From Silene noctiflora (lineage: Eukaryota; Streptophyta; Magnoliopsida; Caryophyllales; Caryophyllaceae), in contig VHZZ01004329.1 in NCBI GenBank assembly GCA_009801015.1, positions 34,330-98,329 of the forward strand: a stretch of DNA of 64,000 bases, given 5' to 3'. Position numbers and translations under genes: made by a program. A model generated the notes under the pieces. That model searched no databases. It had not been told where the DNA came from and was given only the letters and a program-made list of their open reading frames with translations. This document shows, piece by piece, positions 12,212 to 23,973 of the stretch. The number at the start of each line of letters is the position of its first letter. The stretch's first letter is position 1.

Positions 12212-13452
12212 CCTATGGTACTCTTTTTTCTATAAAAATTTGAAGAAGACATCCCGTCCGAGGTCGTACCGTTGCATGTCTATTGCACAAGAGTCTTACG
12301 CGCCGAGTATAACTACTGCTTGTGTAAGAATAAGGAAAGCTTAAGAATACGTCCTTCTTAGGGTGCATGCCATCGTTGTAGGTTATCCCCCACACTGTTC
12401 TCTTACAGCCAATCCTAGAAGAAAAAAATCCCAGTATCTGGCCTCTATTCCAAGACCCGCTTGGATATAGGCGGAAAATTTCCTTTCATGAGGGCAAATA
12501 ATCTAAAGGGGGCCTTAACGCGGCATTAGGTGAAAAAAGGAATTTAAGGCATTAAACCCGCCGACTTTGTACTCTCTTTCTTCTGCATTCAACGAAGGAG
12601 CTTCTTAAGCGGCAAGGTTCCCCATAATCTAGATTTCTACTTGCCTGAACATATACTGCTCTTGAAACCCGGGCTACGCTTCTGGGTCTTATACTCTAGC
12701 TGATTGAATGGATGGTAGCTTGTTTACTGAAGTATGGAGCCCTATGAAAGCGACCTCACCCAATCAGTGAGTGGTCCGGGTAACCGTCCCTTCTTCCCGT
12801 GAAATTATTCATCAAGAGGGTGAATTCTTGCGCTAAATGCTCCTTTGTTTGGGTTAGGTTCTATCTATCGCGGATTTACGGGACGAGTGAATTATATGCT
12901 ACGAGTACGAGTAGGTTAATACGGATGGCAGCTCCCACGTTACAAGCGCAACCCTTGCTTTCTTTGCTTTCTTTGACCGAACTTCCGGAACACCGGGCAT
13001 TAACTCTAAAAGAGTCAAATATTCTCACTTTTTTCTCATGTAGTATTCCTCGCGGCTATCAATGATATTGCACTTTGAGCTTTTTATAGAAAAAGGAAAT
13101 TCAAATTAAGCAGGAGTTTTTTTATAAATAACTCAACGCTTCTTTGCCTTCTTTACTTAGCTTCCATTCTAATAAGTTCTCAAATAGAGCAGCTGGTGTT
13201 ACATAGACCGGGAATGGACCTTTCATCTTATAATATTATAAAGGCAAAGATACCCAGGAAAAGGAAAAGACAACTCTTGACTTGTCTTACTCTTCTTTCT
13301 TCATACAGGGGTTTCCTTTGAATCGAAACCGAAGCCAAAAGCGCGTCGTCGTTTTGAACAAGTAGGGGCATTTGAAGAGTTGAAAGCGGCAGAAGTCCTG
13401 TTCCATTTCTAGGACCATTAGGATTGTAAGGCAACCAACTTTATGTTTTCTT

Positions 13453-13767
13453 TTAAGCGCGCTCTGTCCAAGCAAGTGGCACCATCACCCCTATCTTATG
13501 CTCACTCCGTAAATTGGTAAGATCTTTTGTTTTTTCCGAAATTTGATCACCATTGGCCAGCGTAAGTCGGATTGGAATCATCGGAAAGGACCAAACGTGA
13601 TACTGCCCGATCGGATCCGCAATGGCACTTAAGGAAGGGAGAGGTGGTGCATGTGCGCTTTGATTCTTTGGTATCATAAGGATCAGGTTCCTCATTATTT
13701 GGACCTTTGTTCCCTTACGTATACTCATTACCCATTTTAAGACTAAAGGGACTCCGACAGTAGCCAA
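13453..13767 (-). CDS. unidentified ORF, 104 aa
   Basis: ATG to TAA on the minus strand, 104 codons, beginning MATVGVPLVLKWVMSIRKGT with a short hydrophobic segment at about residues 3-15. The remainder is mixed, with a Pro/Ser-rich centre (HAPPLPSLSAIADP). I do not recognise it. It could be spurious. Confidence 0.15.
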   Translation of the reverse strand: MATVGVPLVLKWVMSIRKGTKVQIMRNLILMIPKNQSAHAPPLPSLSAIADPIGQYHVWSFPMIPIRLTLANGDQISEKTKDLTNLRSEHKIGVMVPLAWTERA

Positions 13768-14620
13768 CTCGCTTCGTAACCTACTCGCGCTTCTTTCTTC
13801 TTCCCTGACTTCGTCTCTTGAAATTACCTGTTCACCTGGATTGGATATTCTTCTGGCTCAGGCAGTAAGACCTTGTCTTCGTCGGCGAATGCCTCTTACT
13901 TTCTGTTGTTATAGACTTGCTCGGCTAATGCCCCCGTATTCCTAATTGTCTTTTGAAATAGAAGCTTCTCGAAGTCTGGTCGGGTGGACACAGGTTCTTT
14001 TTAATAATCCCACTTTTTGGCGTGAAAGACTTCTTATGCTCCTTTTGAACTATTATCATAAGGTACGAAGTCCCTTTTTGTCGATCTAAAAAGCCTCTTT
14101 TCAGAAGCAAGTCAAAGAAAACTTTAGAGCTAAAGACATCAAGATTTAAGGAAGTTAAGAAAAAAAGTTAAGAATCATTTGAAATATATTGTAAAATCCC
14201 CTAATTGGTGGAAAGAATTTCTAGCAATCAAATGGAAAAATTACGAGAGGAGGCTAAAGACTCTCCTCGGATCTAGCATTGGCCTTCTTTCTAAGTCCCT
14301 CAAATAAAGGTAAGACTTCTGGCCCCAATCCATTTTGTTAATGTTGTATTATTCTATGATGATATATCATATGAGTAAATGAGGTAAACGAGTCTTCCTT
14401 TTATTCCGGAATGAATCTAAGGATGGGTTTGCCTTCGAACAGATGTCGATGTCACAGAATCAGGACCGGAGATTGTAATTTCGTATCTTGAAATTCCTAT
14501 TTGCTACTTAATAAACATTTTTTTTAAGGATTCATCCAAGGAACTCGGAAGCAGCCCAGCCAGCCCTATGCTTTTGATGTCCGTTTACTAGATGTAGGAA
14601 GAATACAAGCTATATTCTAA

Positions 14621-14698
14621 ATTCATTTACTCATATCCGCATGTGTACCTTTCAACTTAAAGCTAGCAGAAGATGATTTCGCTGACGCAGTCAAATAA
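14621..14698 (+). repeat. relic frame of the family (locus 5)
   Basis: A 25-codon open stretch between TAA and TAA ending LKLAEDDFADAVK. EDDFADA matches SEDDVAFADA at 6320..6349 on the minus strand. Too short to be a gene. Confidence 0.35.
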
Positions 14699-17633
14699 GA
14701 GTAAGTCACTTATTACCATTAGAATTAGACTTCTTATTTTAGATCATAAAGTGAGCTAAAGTAGCGGGTTCACTGGAGAGTCAAGTCCCGAACTGAAAGA
14801 AAGCAGCTTCTCAGACTATCCACTTGGTAAGATAGGGATGAGATAGGTCGTCATAAATAGGTCGTCATAAAAAGTCTAAAACAAGTTCTAAGCTCCAGAA
14901 TAGGTCATGGATTTACTTTGCTTATTTTTGGGATGAAAGGGCAGAGTGAAAAAAGAGACTATAAACAAAGGTAAGACAGATGATTAAAAGGACCCACCTT
15001 TTTAGGTTAGTTACGCTGCTTCGTAATCAAAGAGTGGTTAAGCAGTTCTTAAGAAAGACATGACTTAAGTTTAATTGGTGTCTTGCCGGTTCAGGAAGAC
15101 CTTATGTTAAGCCTTTTTTTATGGCAGGTGAAGGTTCTTCCTTGATGCCCAGAGCGCTAGCAAAGCGCACTCTCTTTTTTATTCTAATTGCGGATCTCTC
15201 TGTTTGAGTCTTCGCTTAGGGCAAGCCTTGCCTGTACTGATGGGTATACTATATCAGCTGAGGAAGGACGGAGCATCCTTAGCGTACCGGCATTCAAAGG
15301 TTTGTGCTAAGATAGTAAAAAAAAAGAGTTCTTCTACGCTTTATTAATGGGCTTCTTCCTAGATTTCAACTCAATCTTATATATGATATTAGGGGAATAG
15401 ATTCACTTGCAGGCGTGGTCAGACCATCAATCTAAGAAATCCACGTGCTAGGGCTTTTTTCTTTCTCATTCCAATATTAGAGTCTCAAGACAAATTCCTA
15501 AGTCACATCTTAGTTTCTATTCTCCCATATTACATGCCTCACTCAAAGAAAGCATTAATTAAGTAGAGCAACCAATCTCTGGAATAGGCCAAAAGAGGTG
15601 AAGACTTTAAAGCATTTTACAAAAAAAAGAAAAATTTTTAATGTATCGTACTGGTCCTGAAATCCTAGTTAGTGAACAAGGGGTCGGGCACAAAAAGCTA
15701 TAAATTTACTTTTTCCAAATAAGCTCAATCGGAAAGGGATCTTGGCCCGCAAACCCCCGCTAGCTTCATTCTTCGTTCTCTTGTCTTGAATCACGAACGC
15801 TATCTTCTTTTCTTAATTAAAGAAGAGAATTTTCGAAGTTGATTTGAACTTCCTTCTTTTTTTTCATATGAGTTAAGTCTTCCACACTTCCTACGATATT
15901 TTGAAAATTAAACTTCATTGAGTGATTCAAAAGGAAAAAAAATTCGATTGCCAGCTTCACATTAAAAGAAAGAAAAAAGAAGCTACTTCGCGCCCCAATC
16001 CAGGGCAAGGATAGTCAAGCTTTTAGCAATCGGGACAGCAAGTCAACAACCTTAACTTAACTAATGCTTGAACAGCCTACTAAAACGCTAAGACTAGTGG
16101 CGAAACATGAACTTTAGTCACTTAGCCCAAGCATTAACAAAGATTCACAAATAAGGAGTAAGAGGGCGAAAGCAAGAATAGAAGTTTAATTTAACTTCGA
16201 GAAGAGGACCCCTTCAACAGGACCCGTTCTGCGGACTCCCCCCCCCTTTTTTCTCGGAAAAAGTGCCACAAGAAAAAAATTCCCGCGATTTCTGCATACT
16301 TAGGCGCTAGCTGCTTAAGTTAAACTCCTTGCTCTAAGATCCGCGTGTGAGAACCCGGCCCTTTCCTTCTGTGTGCGAGCGATTAACGCATAAGATACTA
16401 GCGCTTATGATTCCTTTGATTGATGCTTGCGACAGCGCATGTCCTCACACGTGAAGCAGATTTATTCTAACAGCAAAACTAAAGGAATTACACCAACAAG
16501 CCGTTGCCACCACGAATTCCTACCCAGCAGCTGCTAAACCCCAAGCTTAAAAGCGATCAAAGATTAAAAATCTAAGAACGGGTAATACCGGGTAAAAGTA
16601 AAGTGGTTCCAAGTAATTTAGCAAGATATAGGTTCTATTCTACGCCCGTCTTAGCTATTTGGGTGGTGGAGGTCTGAAATAAGTCAATTTATAGTGAGAG
16701 GAGGGCTACGCTCCCAGCCCCATAGGATTTGAGTTTAGAAGCTCGTGGTTTGGTTGCTGTGTTTGGGTTTCATTCTTCTCCTTATGTCGAGATGTAATTA
16801 ACCTCGCTTTACTTCAATCTTCTTTATTTTAAATAAACAAATAGGTAATCGAGGAAGTAACGTCCTTTTTTTGAGATTAAGTCGTAGATAAAGATTAGCC
16901 TTTCTTTCTCCTGGATGGATTATGCGAGCAAGTTCACTTCTTCTTTTTCTTTTTTCTTTTACGTTATTTAAATAGGATTGTGAGTCCTTTATCTTGTGGA
17001 ATGAAGAGAGGAGTGGATTTTCGACCTAGACCTGTGCTGCTCTATCGCTTGCCGAGATTGGTTCGTTGGTGCTTTCGCGGACGTACCTAAGTGAAGAGGC
17101 AGGTACACTTTTTTGATAGCATAGTCAAGCGTGGTTAGACCCTCGCGATTGTGATGTATGAGCTAAGCTCGCGTACCAATCAGTGGAAGTTCATCCCTAT
17201 GCCTGCCTCCTCCTTTAGAGAATAGGTCTTACCGCCTTTCATAGGTCTCGTTTGCAACTAAAATAACGGATTTCATCTCTAGTTTTCCCCGCCTTTGCCC
17301 CGAAATCTAACTCTTTTAGGGCTAGCTATGCATGAAAAAAGGTTTAATCAAAGCGGAGAATTTCAGACCAAACTCGATTTGCTTTCAGAAATTCACTTTT
17401 TTAGAAGGTTTTCCTTCCAGCCAGTGTTTTGAGGTTTGAATTGGTCATAGATGGGCATAAAAGACTCATTCAATTTTTTTCTCCGTGTGAAACCATTGCA
17501 CTCGCTTAGTTTCTTTCTTGTTCTTATCTTTGTTCTTACCAAATGCATTTCGTATCGTACCTTGACTTGACCAGTACAAGCATAAATTCCCTCTTAACTA
17601 AAGATAATAAGCTGGCACGTCACATAAAAGACA
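14699..17633. other. no supported gene
   Basis: Nothing longer than about 63 codons apart from the 14-bp tandem duplication at 14843..14870. Confidence 0.6.
14843..14870. repeat. 14-bp tandem duplication
   Basis: ATAGGTCGTCATAA occurs twice in perfect tandem. Confidence 0.9.
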
Positions 17634-17720
17634 TCAAAAGTGACCATTAAATTCAACTGGTACTACTACATCAGCTACTATTTAACCTGCGTCCTCTACT
17701 ACTGAATTATCTTCTAATTC
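17634..17720 (-). repeat. relic frame of the family (locus 6)
   Basis: Reads ELEDNSVVEDAG, stop, IVADVVVPVEFNGHF, stop, all in one frame. DVVVPV is shared with TDVVVPAV at 39175..39198 (GATGTAGTAGT identical). The single internal TAA suggests decay of a longer frame. Confidence 0.35.
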
Positions 17721-17750
17721 TTATAATAAGAGAAGGTTTATCCACATACA

Positions 17751-17759
17751 CATAAGAGA
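17751..17759 (+). promoter_or_regulatory. promoter-like nonanucleotide CATAAGAGA
   Basis: Exact match to the core of the dicot mitochondrial promoter consensus (CRTAAGAGA), followed by AG as in the full consensus. No recognised gene lies downstream. It could be a chance match. Confidence 0.25.
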
Positions 17760-17916
17760 AGCAGCCCGGAGGAAGACTACCTCTAAAGTAGTCAATCCTG
17801 TCTTCTCTTTTGACTCTTGTATTTTTCCACTCGAACACATCCTTAAGGTAAAAATTTGGCACGTTTGTTCTAAGAGAAGGAGCCGATGTCTGTCCCTTCC
17901 TTGTTGAATCTTTCAT

Positions 17917-20893
17917 TCATCTCTTACTTAGGCTATTATTTAAGCAAAGAAAAACTTATCCTTGTGAGAATTATGTTTTAGAACGGGAATTTATATATAA
18001 ATTACTTTTGCGACGTTCATCCGGTAAGGCGGATTGCATTAGTTATCTTCCGTAATGCAAGAGCAAGCTAAAGGAGACTAGCCCTATTCCCCCGAGTTAG
18101 ACTATCCGGGTCTTTTTTTGAATCCTGCTTCGGGTCTTTCAAAAGTAGTAGTAGACAGGGCAGTATGTTCTCATAAAACTAAGGCTGCTTTTGTACTCCC
18201 TAATCGTGTAAACCAATAATAATGTCTTTCTTTTTGAGCAGGAACCTCCGCAGTCGACTTACTTATTGAAATCTTCTTATGTCGTCTCAGGCTTTTACCT
18301 TGCTTTAAACATTCTAGAGAGAACAATTCACTCAATTACACGGGGGAGAAGAATCTCCTACGATAGATCTGAACACTTCTTTATTGTGAATTTCAGAGTC
18401 CTTGTTTGACCTGCTGCTCAAGGTGGAAACACTGACTTGCGGAACAATCTCTTGTGAGACCAAGGCAAGAGAAGATGAGGCTGTCTTTGATTGAATACTT
18501 GGCGAATTAATTCTAATTGGGCGAATTGGGTAAGAAAAAGACAATGACTAAGAGCTTGGGAAAGAGTTTCTAAAAGACTTCACTCTTTTATTCTCGCTCC
18601 AGAAGAAGTTGACGTGGACACGAGAGAGCTCTTGTAAGCGTAGCTTTCTTATAAGTAAGTCAGTCTGCAGGTATTACCACATTTATAGATTTTACTTCTC
18701 TTAAATAGTGTTCAAGAGGAGAAGTCACCTTCATTCTAAAGTTTTATCAAAATAAATGGATCGGCTGGTTATAGGGCAGGAGATGGCATTCAATCGCGTA
18801 AGATATTATAAAGTAAGTAAGTAAGGAGACCGGTTCAACAGAATAGGTCATAAGAGACTACTAGTTGTTCACCTGCTCACTAAACAGAGTTCACCAATAG
18901 AAAGAGAATAAGAGCTTCCTCAGGCAGGCTGCACCCGCGCCACAGTATTCTTATTCTAAATAACAAAAAAGGATGTCCTGTCTATGTCTATCTAGGACGC
19001 TTACTACTTAAGAGTCTCTTCTCTGTACCATAACATTACGGAAGGTTCGAATCTTTCTATCCGAAGATAAGTGTACAACCAATATCCAAGTAGATTTATA
19101 AGAATTCTCGTGATATACAATTAGCAATGTAACTCTATTAGATGAAGCCAGCCCTAATCATCATATGCAACCGGAGTACCCCAAAAGCTCTATAAACCAT
19201 AATAAACCATAGTAGTAGGTCTCTAGTGCTCCCTAACAAAAGAAATCTATTCAAAAAGCAACTACCAAGCAAGCTACAAGGTTGGCTGTGCTAGCATAAC
19301 AACTGAGATCCTTATATGATTTTAGCAAGTAATAGTGGTTTCCACAAATAAAGAAGCTCTTAGTGCAAAAGCAAGACTATATAGTAAAGTCATTAGATAG
19401 AAAGACATTAGGTAGACACCCCCCGTTTTTTCTTTATAGAACTTTATATAAAAGGACAGGAAAGTACTTCACAAAGAAAAGTTAGGAAGGGTCCGCTGTA
19501 TCGGTCTGGGTAGGTCTAGTAAGAATCACTAGGAGATGGAAAAAAAGGGACAGCCTACTCTATACTCTGTGCTTGGATCGAAAAAAACAGGAGATAGGGG
19601 ATTTCTAGAAAAAGTGTTTGAGTGTAAGTCTTACTCCGGGTGGTCCAACTGAGCCCAAGAAGCATGTTATCCCTTATAATAGAATATAGAAAAATATACC
19701 CTTGTTAATAGATTCGACTAAGAATAAGGGGACCCTCTTGTAGAGGACCTTTGTTTTGTATAATAGTCGACTAATCTCGCCACTCGCCTGTGGTGGCTCC
19801 GTACTACTCAACTGTGGGTTAATTCCTAAATGAAAATAAGAATTGTCATCACTCATACGATGAAATATGATTTACAACCATAGAAGACTAGTCTGCAACA
19901 TGACATGCTTTCTACCAGAAATATATCATCTATCATCAACTCTTCTTCTTATACCCCCAGCTCTGTTGTGGAATGCTTTTTGTATATCTATTTGTATGAA
20001 AGGTTAAACTCTTCGAGCGCGTCATAAATCGTACATGGGTAAGATCATTCACGCGTGACATGTGGACTACTTCCTGAGTGTTACGTTACGCCAGAGTCAA
20101 GGTCTTATCGTCCTGGCTTACTTCTATATAATATAAGCAAGCTCATTTCAGGCTCATCCATAATAGAAAAACCAATCGCATATCTCATCTTATCCTATAA
20201 CTAGGTAAAAGAAGAGGATCTTATGCAGTCATTGCATCCGGGAAAGATTAAGACTGTCGACCCCTTTCCCTTTCTAGTACTTAGACTGATTCTCTAGCGG
20301 ATTTCTCTCTTGCTTTAGAGCCTACTATCTTCTTTACTAGCTAGTTAGCCTATTGGGCACGCTTTTAATTGCATAGTAGGAAAAGCTTTTGTTTCAGAAA
20401 ATCCCTATGTTTGATCGATAGTTTGAGCTTGTCCTGTTTTTTTTTCTTTATAGTAAGGTGTCAGTCTCGATGCCTCGATCTATTCTATTGTTACTTGAGA
20501 CTGCTATAGCTTCGACTCAAATCAGCTTACTTCGAAGGCTCTGGGAATTCAAAGGAAAGTGCACCTTAGATTTTGATATTGATTGAGCAAAGGGGCACCT
20601 AATTACCCATTCAGTACAATCTTAGAATATATAAGAGAAAAGGAAGAGTCTGACTAGGTCCGAAAGAAAGCTAATCTAGTGGATCGCCTTCGAAGTAAGC
20701 TACCTTGACCATCTGCCGAAGTTCTAAATAAGATACTGCTCTAAGAGTCTAGAGTAAGTCGCCCTAGATTGAGCCCCAACTGACGTTCCGGGACGAAGGA
20801 AAGCCAGAAGCTCCCTGAGAAAGGAAAAGTACCCGTCTCTGAATAAGCGGAAAGCGGGTCAATTTTAAAGGACCTAAAGACTAAAGATAAGAC
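17917..20893. other. no supported gene; one weak relic
   Basis: A plus-strand relic ending KAREDEAVFD, stop, lies at about 18400..18494 and resembles EDDVAFADA. Otherwise nothing is seen downstream of ccmFn, and no obvious terminator stem-loop directly follows its stop. Confidence 0.55.
18849..18857 (+). promoter_or_regulatory. promoter-like nonanucleotide CATAAGAGA
   Basis: Exact core match, but the upstream sequence is not the expected A/T-rich box and no plus-strand gene follows. Confidence 0.15.
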
Positions 20894-22570
20894 CTAAGAC
20901 TTAAGGCGGCGAGGTTGCGCGCGAGCCAAGTGACCTAAGTGCACAAGACTACTTTGCGCTACAAATCTCTCTTTTTTATAGGTTCTACGGACGGATGCCT
21001 CGTGTATCATCTGAGAGAAAAGAAGAATAGAGAGAGCAGTCATTAGAAGTAAAAAGCGCCATAAAAATCTTCCTCTTGTCTCATCTGTAGCAAAACTATG
21101 CACGGAAGCTAGCAAGCCTGACCGTATTGAAAAGGTTCCCAAGACAGAGGATAGAAAAGTCAGAAGAGAGAGAAGCAAAGTCCAAGAATGAAGAAGAGGG
21201 AAAATGACTGAATGAATACGAGCTGTGGCTAATACCCGAGGCATAAAGGAAGCATTCTCTACAGGATCCCGAAACCACCAGCCACCCCGACCTAATTCAT
21301 GATGAGCCCACCAACTTCCTGGCAAGATGCCTACGGTTAAAAAGGACCGACATATCAAGAGCCAAATTCTAAGAGCTTCGGGGGCCGGGTCATAGACCAC
21401 TGTCTTCGTGCAGCATGCCCAAGAAAGAGGAAAAGGACCAGACTCTTGCTTTAGATTATGAAAGCGAAAGAAAGGACTCGACTTGAACCGCAAAGCGCTC
21501 CTGTCCACTAGCGCTCTTGAAGAGAAAGAAGAAAAAGCTAAAAAGCTCGGACCAAGCTCTATTTGCCTACGAAAAAAGAAAGGAGGAGAGCATGGCCTGC
21601 CCCCAGCTTGGAATTTAAGGCTCGGAAAGAAATCGCTTCTTAGACGGGATCCAAGGCATAGAGCAGAGCAAAGGAGCGAGACAGTCTTTGAGGCGGCATC
21701 CTTACGCATTGTTGGCGAGTAGAGTGCCACAATTCCAGTCATCATTTTTGATATAGCTAAGACAAAGACGATAGCACTGGCGACGGCTCCGGCGTAAAGA
21801 CAAGGCGGGTGTATTGCTGATATAGGATCTTGTAAAACGGGATTTGATTCCGCAAGCGGCTCGGTACAAAGAAAGAAATTACGAAGAAAAGGATCGGAAC
21901 TCGCTGATAAGAAAGGAAAGAAAAAGAAAGCAATGCCAAGAGCTAAGGAAAGACCCTCTTTATCTAGAGAGAAGGATCTAGCTTGATCAGCTCGGATCAG
22001 ATAGAAGAAAGGATCAGTCCTTTTGACTTCTAGCGAACCATGGGAGTGCCTCGAGGACAGAAGAGGAAACTTTTGACTTGCCGGGGAAACAGAAAAAGGA
22101 GATGAAGCAGAAAGAGTGCGCTGAACCAAGGGAGTGGACAACTGACGTTCGGAAAGAGAGTCCGCGTAACGAGCAAGAGTGGAGCTATCAACGAAATTTA
22201 AGACAAAGCAAAAAAGAAGACTTTCTCGAGGGCCTACACGCTTTGACCTACTTTTCAAAGAACTTTGGCAGCCACCACGGTAACACAGAAGGAAGACATA
22301 AAGAGTCAAGATCCGACACCATAATAAAAGACTACCTTCATGATTAGACCATGTCCCGGAAATTTGATAAAAGAAAGCCGCATTCGCACTTAAGACCTTG
22401 GAATTTGATAAGTTATTCGAAATATGACTAAACAAAAGACCAAAGAAAGAGAGATTCATACAGAAAAAGCCGGACGATGCACCAAACGCTGGGGGTTCCT
22501 TCTTCTTGTAAGTGAATGAAATGAAAAGAGCCATAAAGAACGAATAATGAAAGAATTCAAAGATTGACAT
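20894..22570 (-). CDS. ccmFn: ccmFn, cytochrome c maturation haem-lyase subunit FN
   Basis: 558 codons, ATG to TAG. CcmFN is the N-terminal part of plant mitochondrial CcmF, an inner-membrane haem lyase that joins haem to apocytochromes c and c1 in the intermembrane space. Seen in the sequence: N-terminal hydrophobic segment (residues about 7-20); family block FFYQISGTWSNHEGS at 66-80; hydrophobic block 211-221; ESNPVLQDPISAIHPPCLYA at 241-260; the tryptophan-rich haem-handling (WWD) domain at about 419-446, containing SWWAHHELGRGGWWF; and the conserved tail with HSFATDETRG (491-500) and ASVRRTYKKE (525-534). The start matches the usual MSI-E-FHYS beginning of the family. Residues 434 and 445 are Arg (CGG) where the mature family protein has Trp, the expected sign of C-to-U RNA editing. 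The middle (about 105-210 and 300-395) and the last residues are divergent, and the protein is slightly shorter than usual. There is no neighbouring gene to suggest co-transcription. Confidence 0.96.
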   Translation of the reverse strand: MSIFEFFHYSFFMALFISFTYKKKEPPAFGASSGFFCMNLSFFGLLFSHISNNLSNSKVLSANAAFFYQISGTWSNHEGSLLLWCRILTLYVFLLCYRGGCQSSLKSRSKRVGPRESLLFCFVLNFVDSSTLARYADSLSERQLSTPLVQRTLSASSPFSVSPASQKFPLLSSRHSHGSLEVKRTDPFFYLIRADQARSFSLDKEGLSLALGIAFFFFPFLSASSDPFLRNFFLCTEPLAESNPVLQDPISAIHPPCLYAGAVASAIVFVLAISKMMTGIVALYSPTMRKDAASKTVSLLCSALCLGSRLRSDFFPSLKFQAGGRPCSPPFFFRRQIELGPSFLAFSSFSSRALVDRSALRFKSSPFFRFHNLKQESGPFPLSWACCTKTVVYDPAPEALRIWLLICRSFLTVGILPGSWWAHHELGRGGWWFRDPVENASFMPRVLATARIHSVIFPLLHSWTLLLSLLTFLSSVLGTFSIRSGLLASVHSFATDETRGRFLWRFLLLMTALSILLFSQMIHEASVRRTYKKERFVAQSSLVHLGHLARAQPRRLKS

Positions 22571-23053
22571 TGAATTGAGAGTGACGTGACTGCTCTTAAC
22601 TAAGAGCTCGATCCCTTATTCCTAGCATCCTGTCGTTGACCGATGATCTACAAGAAAAGAAGAACTTAGGCGAGTGACGCTCTTATGACCATTTATGTTA
22701 TGAAGGACTGATTTAATGAGCAGAAAGCTTTTCCTCTTTCAACCAAGAAAATTATGAATTTGACTTTCTAATCAAATGGGTCCCTCCCTAACTAATGACT
22801 TTGCTTTTGCTTTACTTTATTTGAGAACTCGAAAGAGAAAATGCTGCTTCTAATCTTTTTTTTTTGATCAATGCTGCGTTTTCCCTTTGTTTTTGTAGAT
22901 TTTTTAATTTATATCCTTTCGTATAATTAAAGTAGTAAGAAGGATTGATTCTATTCCCTTCCCTCACGAAGGACTCTATATCCTCTCTTTTATTTGCTTT
23001 CTTTGAATTGGTACTCGCCTATTCCTTTCTTAAGCCCTTTGCTTTTTTCTTTT

Positions 23054-23168
23054 TCTCGTCGCTTCGGCGAATCACTTCAGCCCCGATACATTTTCGGTGC
23101 CACGGAGCTAGACCAGTGAGCTATTACGCTTTCTTCAAAAGTTGGCTGCTTCTAAGCCCACATCTGAC
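23054..23168 (-). pseudogene. rrn26: rrn26 fragment A (LSU rRNA, GTPase-associated region)
   Basis: Read on the minus strand, this contains GGGCTTAGAAGCAGCC, then AAGAAAGCGTAATAGCTCAC, TGGTCTAGCTCC, ACCGAAAATGTATCGGGGCT and CCGAAGCGACGAGA. These are consecutive signature strings of bacterial-type and mitochondrial large-subunit rRNA around the L11-binding, GTPase-associated centre (roughly E. coli 23S 1050-1170). The 5' edge has a deletion (GTCAGATGTGGG where the rRNA has GTCAGACAGCCAGGAGGTTGG). Sequence on both sides departs from rRNA, so this is an isolated scrap of about 115 bases, not a gene. Confidence 0.88.
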
Positions 23169-23380
23169 GTTGTGATTCTCTTTGTACCCTTCTTTTCGTA
23201 CCTTAGGTAAGTGAGAGTTGTTTAAAGGTCCAGTGGGTCTAGTAATGCTTGGTGATTCCCGAGACTATATACGCGGATAATTAAACTGGATTACCTCGAT
23301 AAGCTGGCACTAAGTTACTTACGAAAAAAGGAGGTTTCTAACGATCTTTGCTAACTTTAAAGTAGGTTGCGAATTCAGAA

Positions 23381-23446
23381 GGTAGCTCGATCTGTGAGCT
23401 ATCATGTTTTAAATTTTAAAGGCTGGCAGCTTCTAAGCCCACCTCT
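23381..23446 (-). pseudogene. rrn26: rrn26 fragment B, degenerate second copy
   Basis: The minus strand reads GAGGTGGGCTTAGAAGCTGC, then CAGCCTTTAAAATTTAAAAC, then ATGATAGCTCACAGATCGAG. It covers the same LSU rRNA segment as fragment A, about 215 bases away in the same orientation, but with many more substitutions. The order and spacing of the rRNA signature blocks are kept. It is either an older copy than fragment A or a faster-decaying one. Confidence 0.75.
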
Positions 23447-23855
23447 TCTATTTCTGGATGTCGTGGGTCAATTACTGTTACTTACTGGATGTCGAGCTTT
23501 CTCATCTTCTACTTATTACTTCTCCTCTATTTTCCTACCCTACCTACTTGATGGCAAGTCTTGTAGGTGGGTTGGTCTGTGAGAGTTAGTGCCCTTCCTA
23601 AGTTGCTTGAAGGTTTAAGCAGATAGCTTGCTCTATTTTTGATCATGAATTTCATGATTCTTATTTTAAGTTAAAAAGGTGTGAATTTTCCGGAACAGAA
23701 TCCACTTAGGGCAGCCTTAGGTTTAATGAATGCTCCGGAAAAAAGGGCTTTCCCTCTTCTAATTCTGGCGCTGTCTTATTTACGAACGATTAGATGCCAT
23801 CTGAACTAATTGAATTCTTTAATATATCTTAATAAAAGGATGAAAGAAAGTGGTC

Positions 23856-23973
23856 TCAAAAGACGAATAGGATTAAGAAGGCTATCATGAGGGCAAATAA
23901 AGCGATAGCTTCTGTTAGAGCAAAGCCTAAGATTGCGTATCCAAAGAGTTGTTTAGCCAAGGAGGTTTTTTTT
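23856..23973 (-). pseudogene. atp9: atp9 3' fragment (ATP synthase subunit c)
   Basis: The minus strand reads [20 protein letters not shown] followed by [15 protein letters not shown] and a TGA stop at 23856..23858. This is the C-terminal half of the mitochondrial ATP synthase c-ring subunit: the end of the polar loop and the whole second membrane helix, including the glutamate of LTEAIALF that carries protons. About 35 of the usual 74 or so codons remain. Upstream of SLAK the match stops at an A-run (KKT), so the first helix and the start codon are missing. The frame stays open a further 17 codons upstream before a TAG, with no ATG. The remaining half is intact and hardly diverged, so this looks like a recent partial duplication of a functional atp9 located elsewhere. 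Confidence 0.9.

Noticed and set aside
12486-12501. Fifteen bases identical to the atp9 antisense (CATGAGGGCAAATAA)
   Set aside because: The match does not extend on either side; too short to call a fragment.
19041-19057. tRNA T-arm-like GAAGGTTCGAATCTTTC
   Set aside because: The stem pairs, but no matching acceptor strand, anticodon arm or D arm is found upstream at tRNA spacing.
21483-22347. Plus-strand ORFs (79 and 89 aa) inside ccmFn
   Set aside because: Antisense shadows of the real gene.
23101-23175. ORF with RPVSYYAFFKSWLLLSP, often annotated as a hypothetical protein
   Set aside because: This peptide is simply the antisense translation of the LSU rRNA segment; the rRNA fragment explains it.
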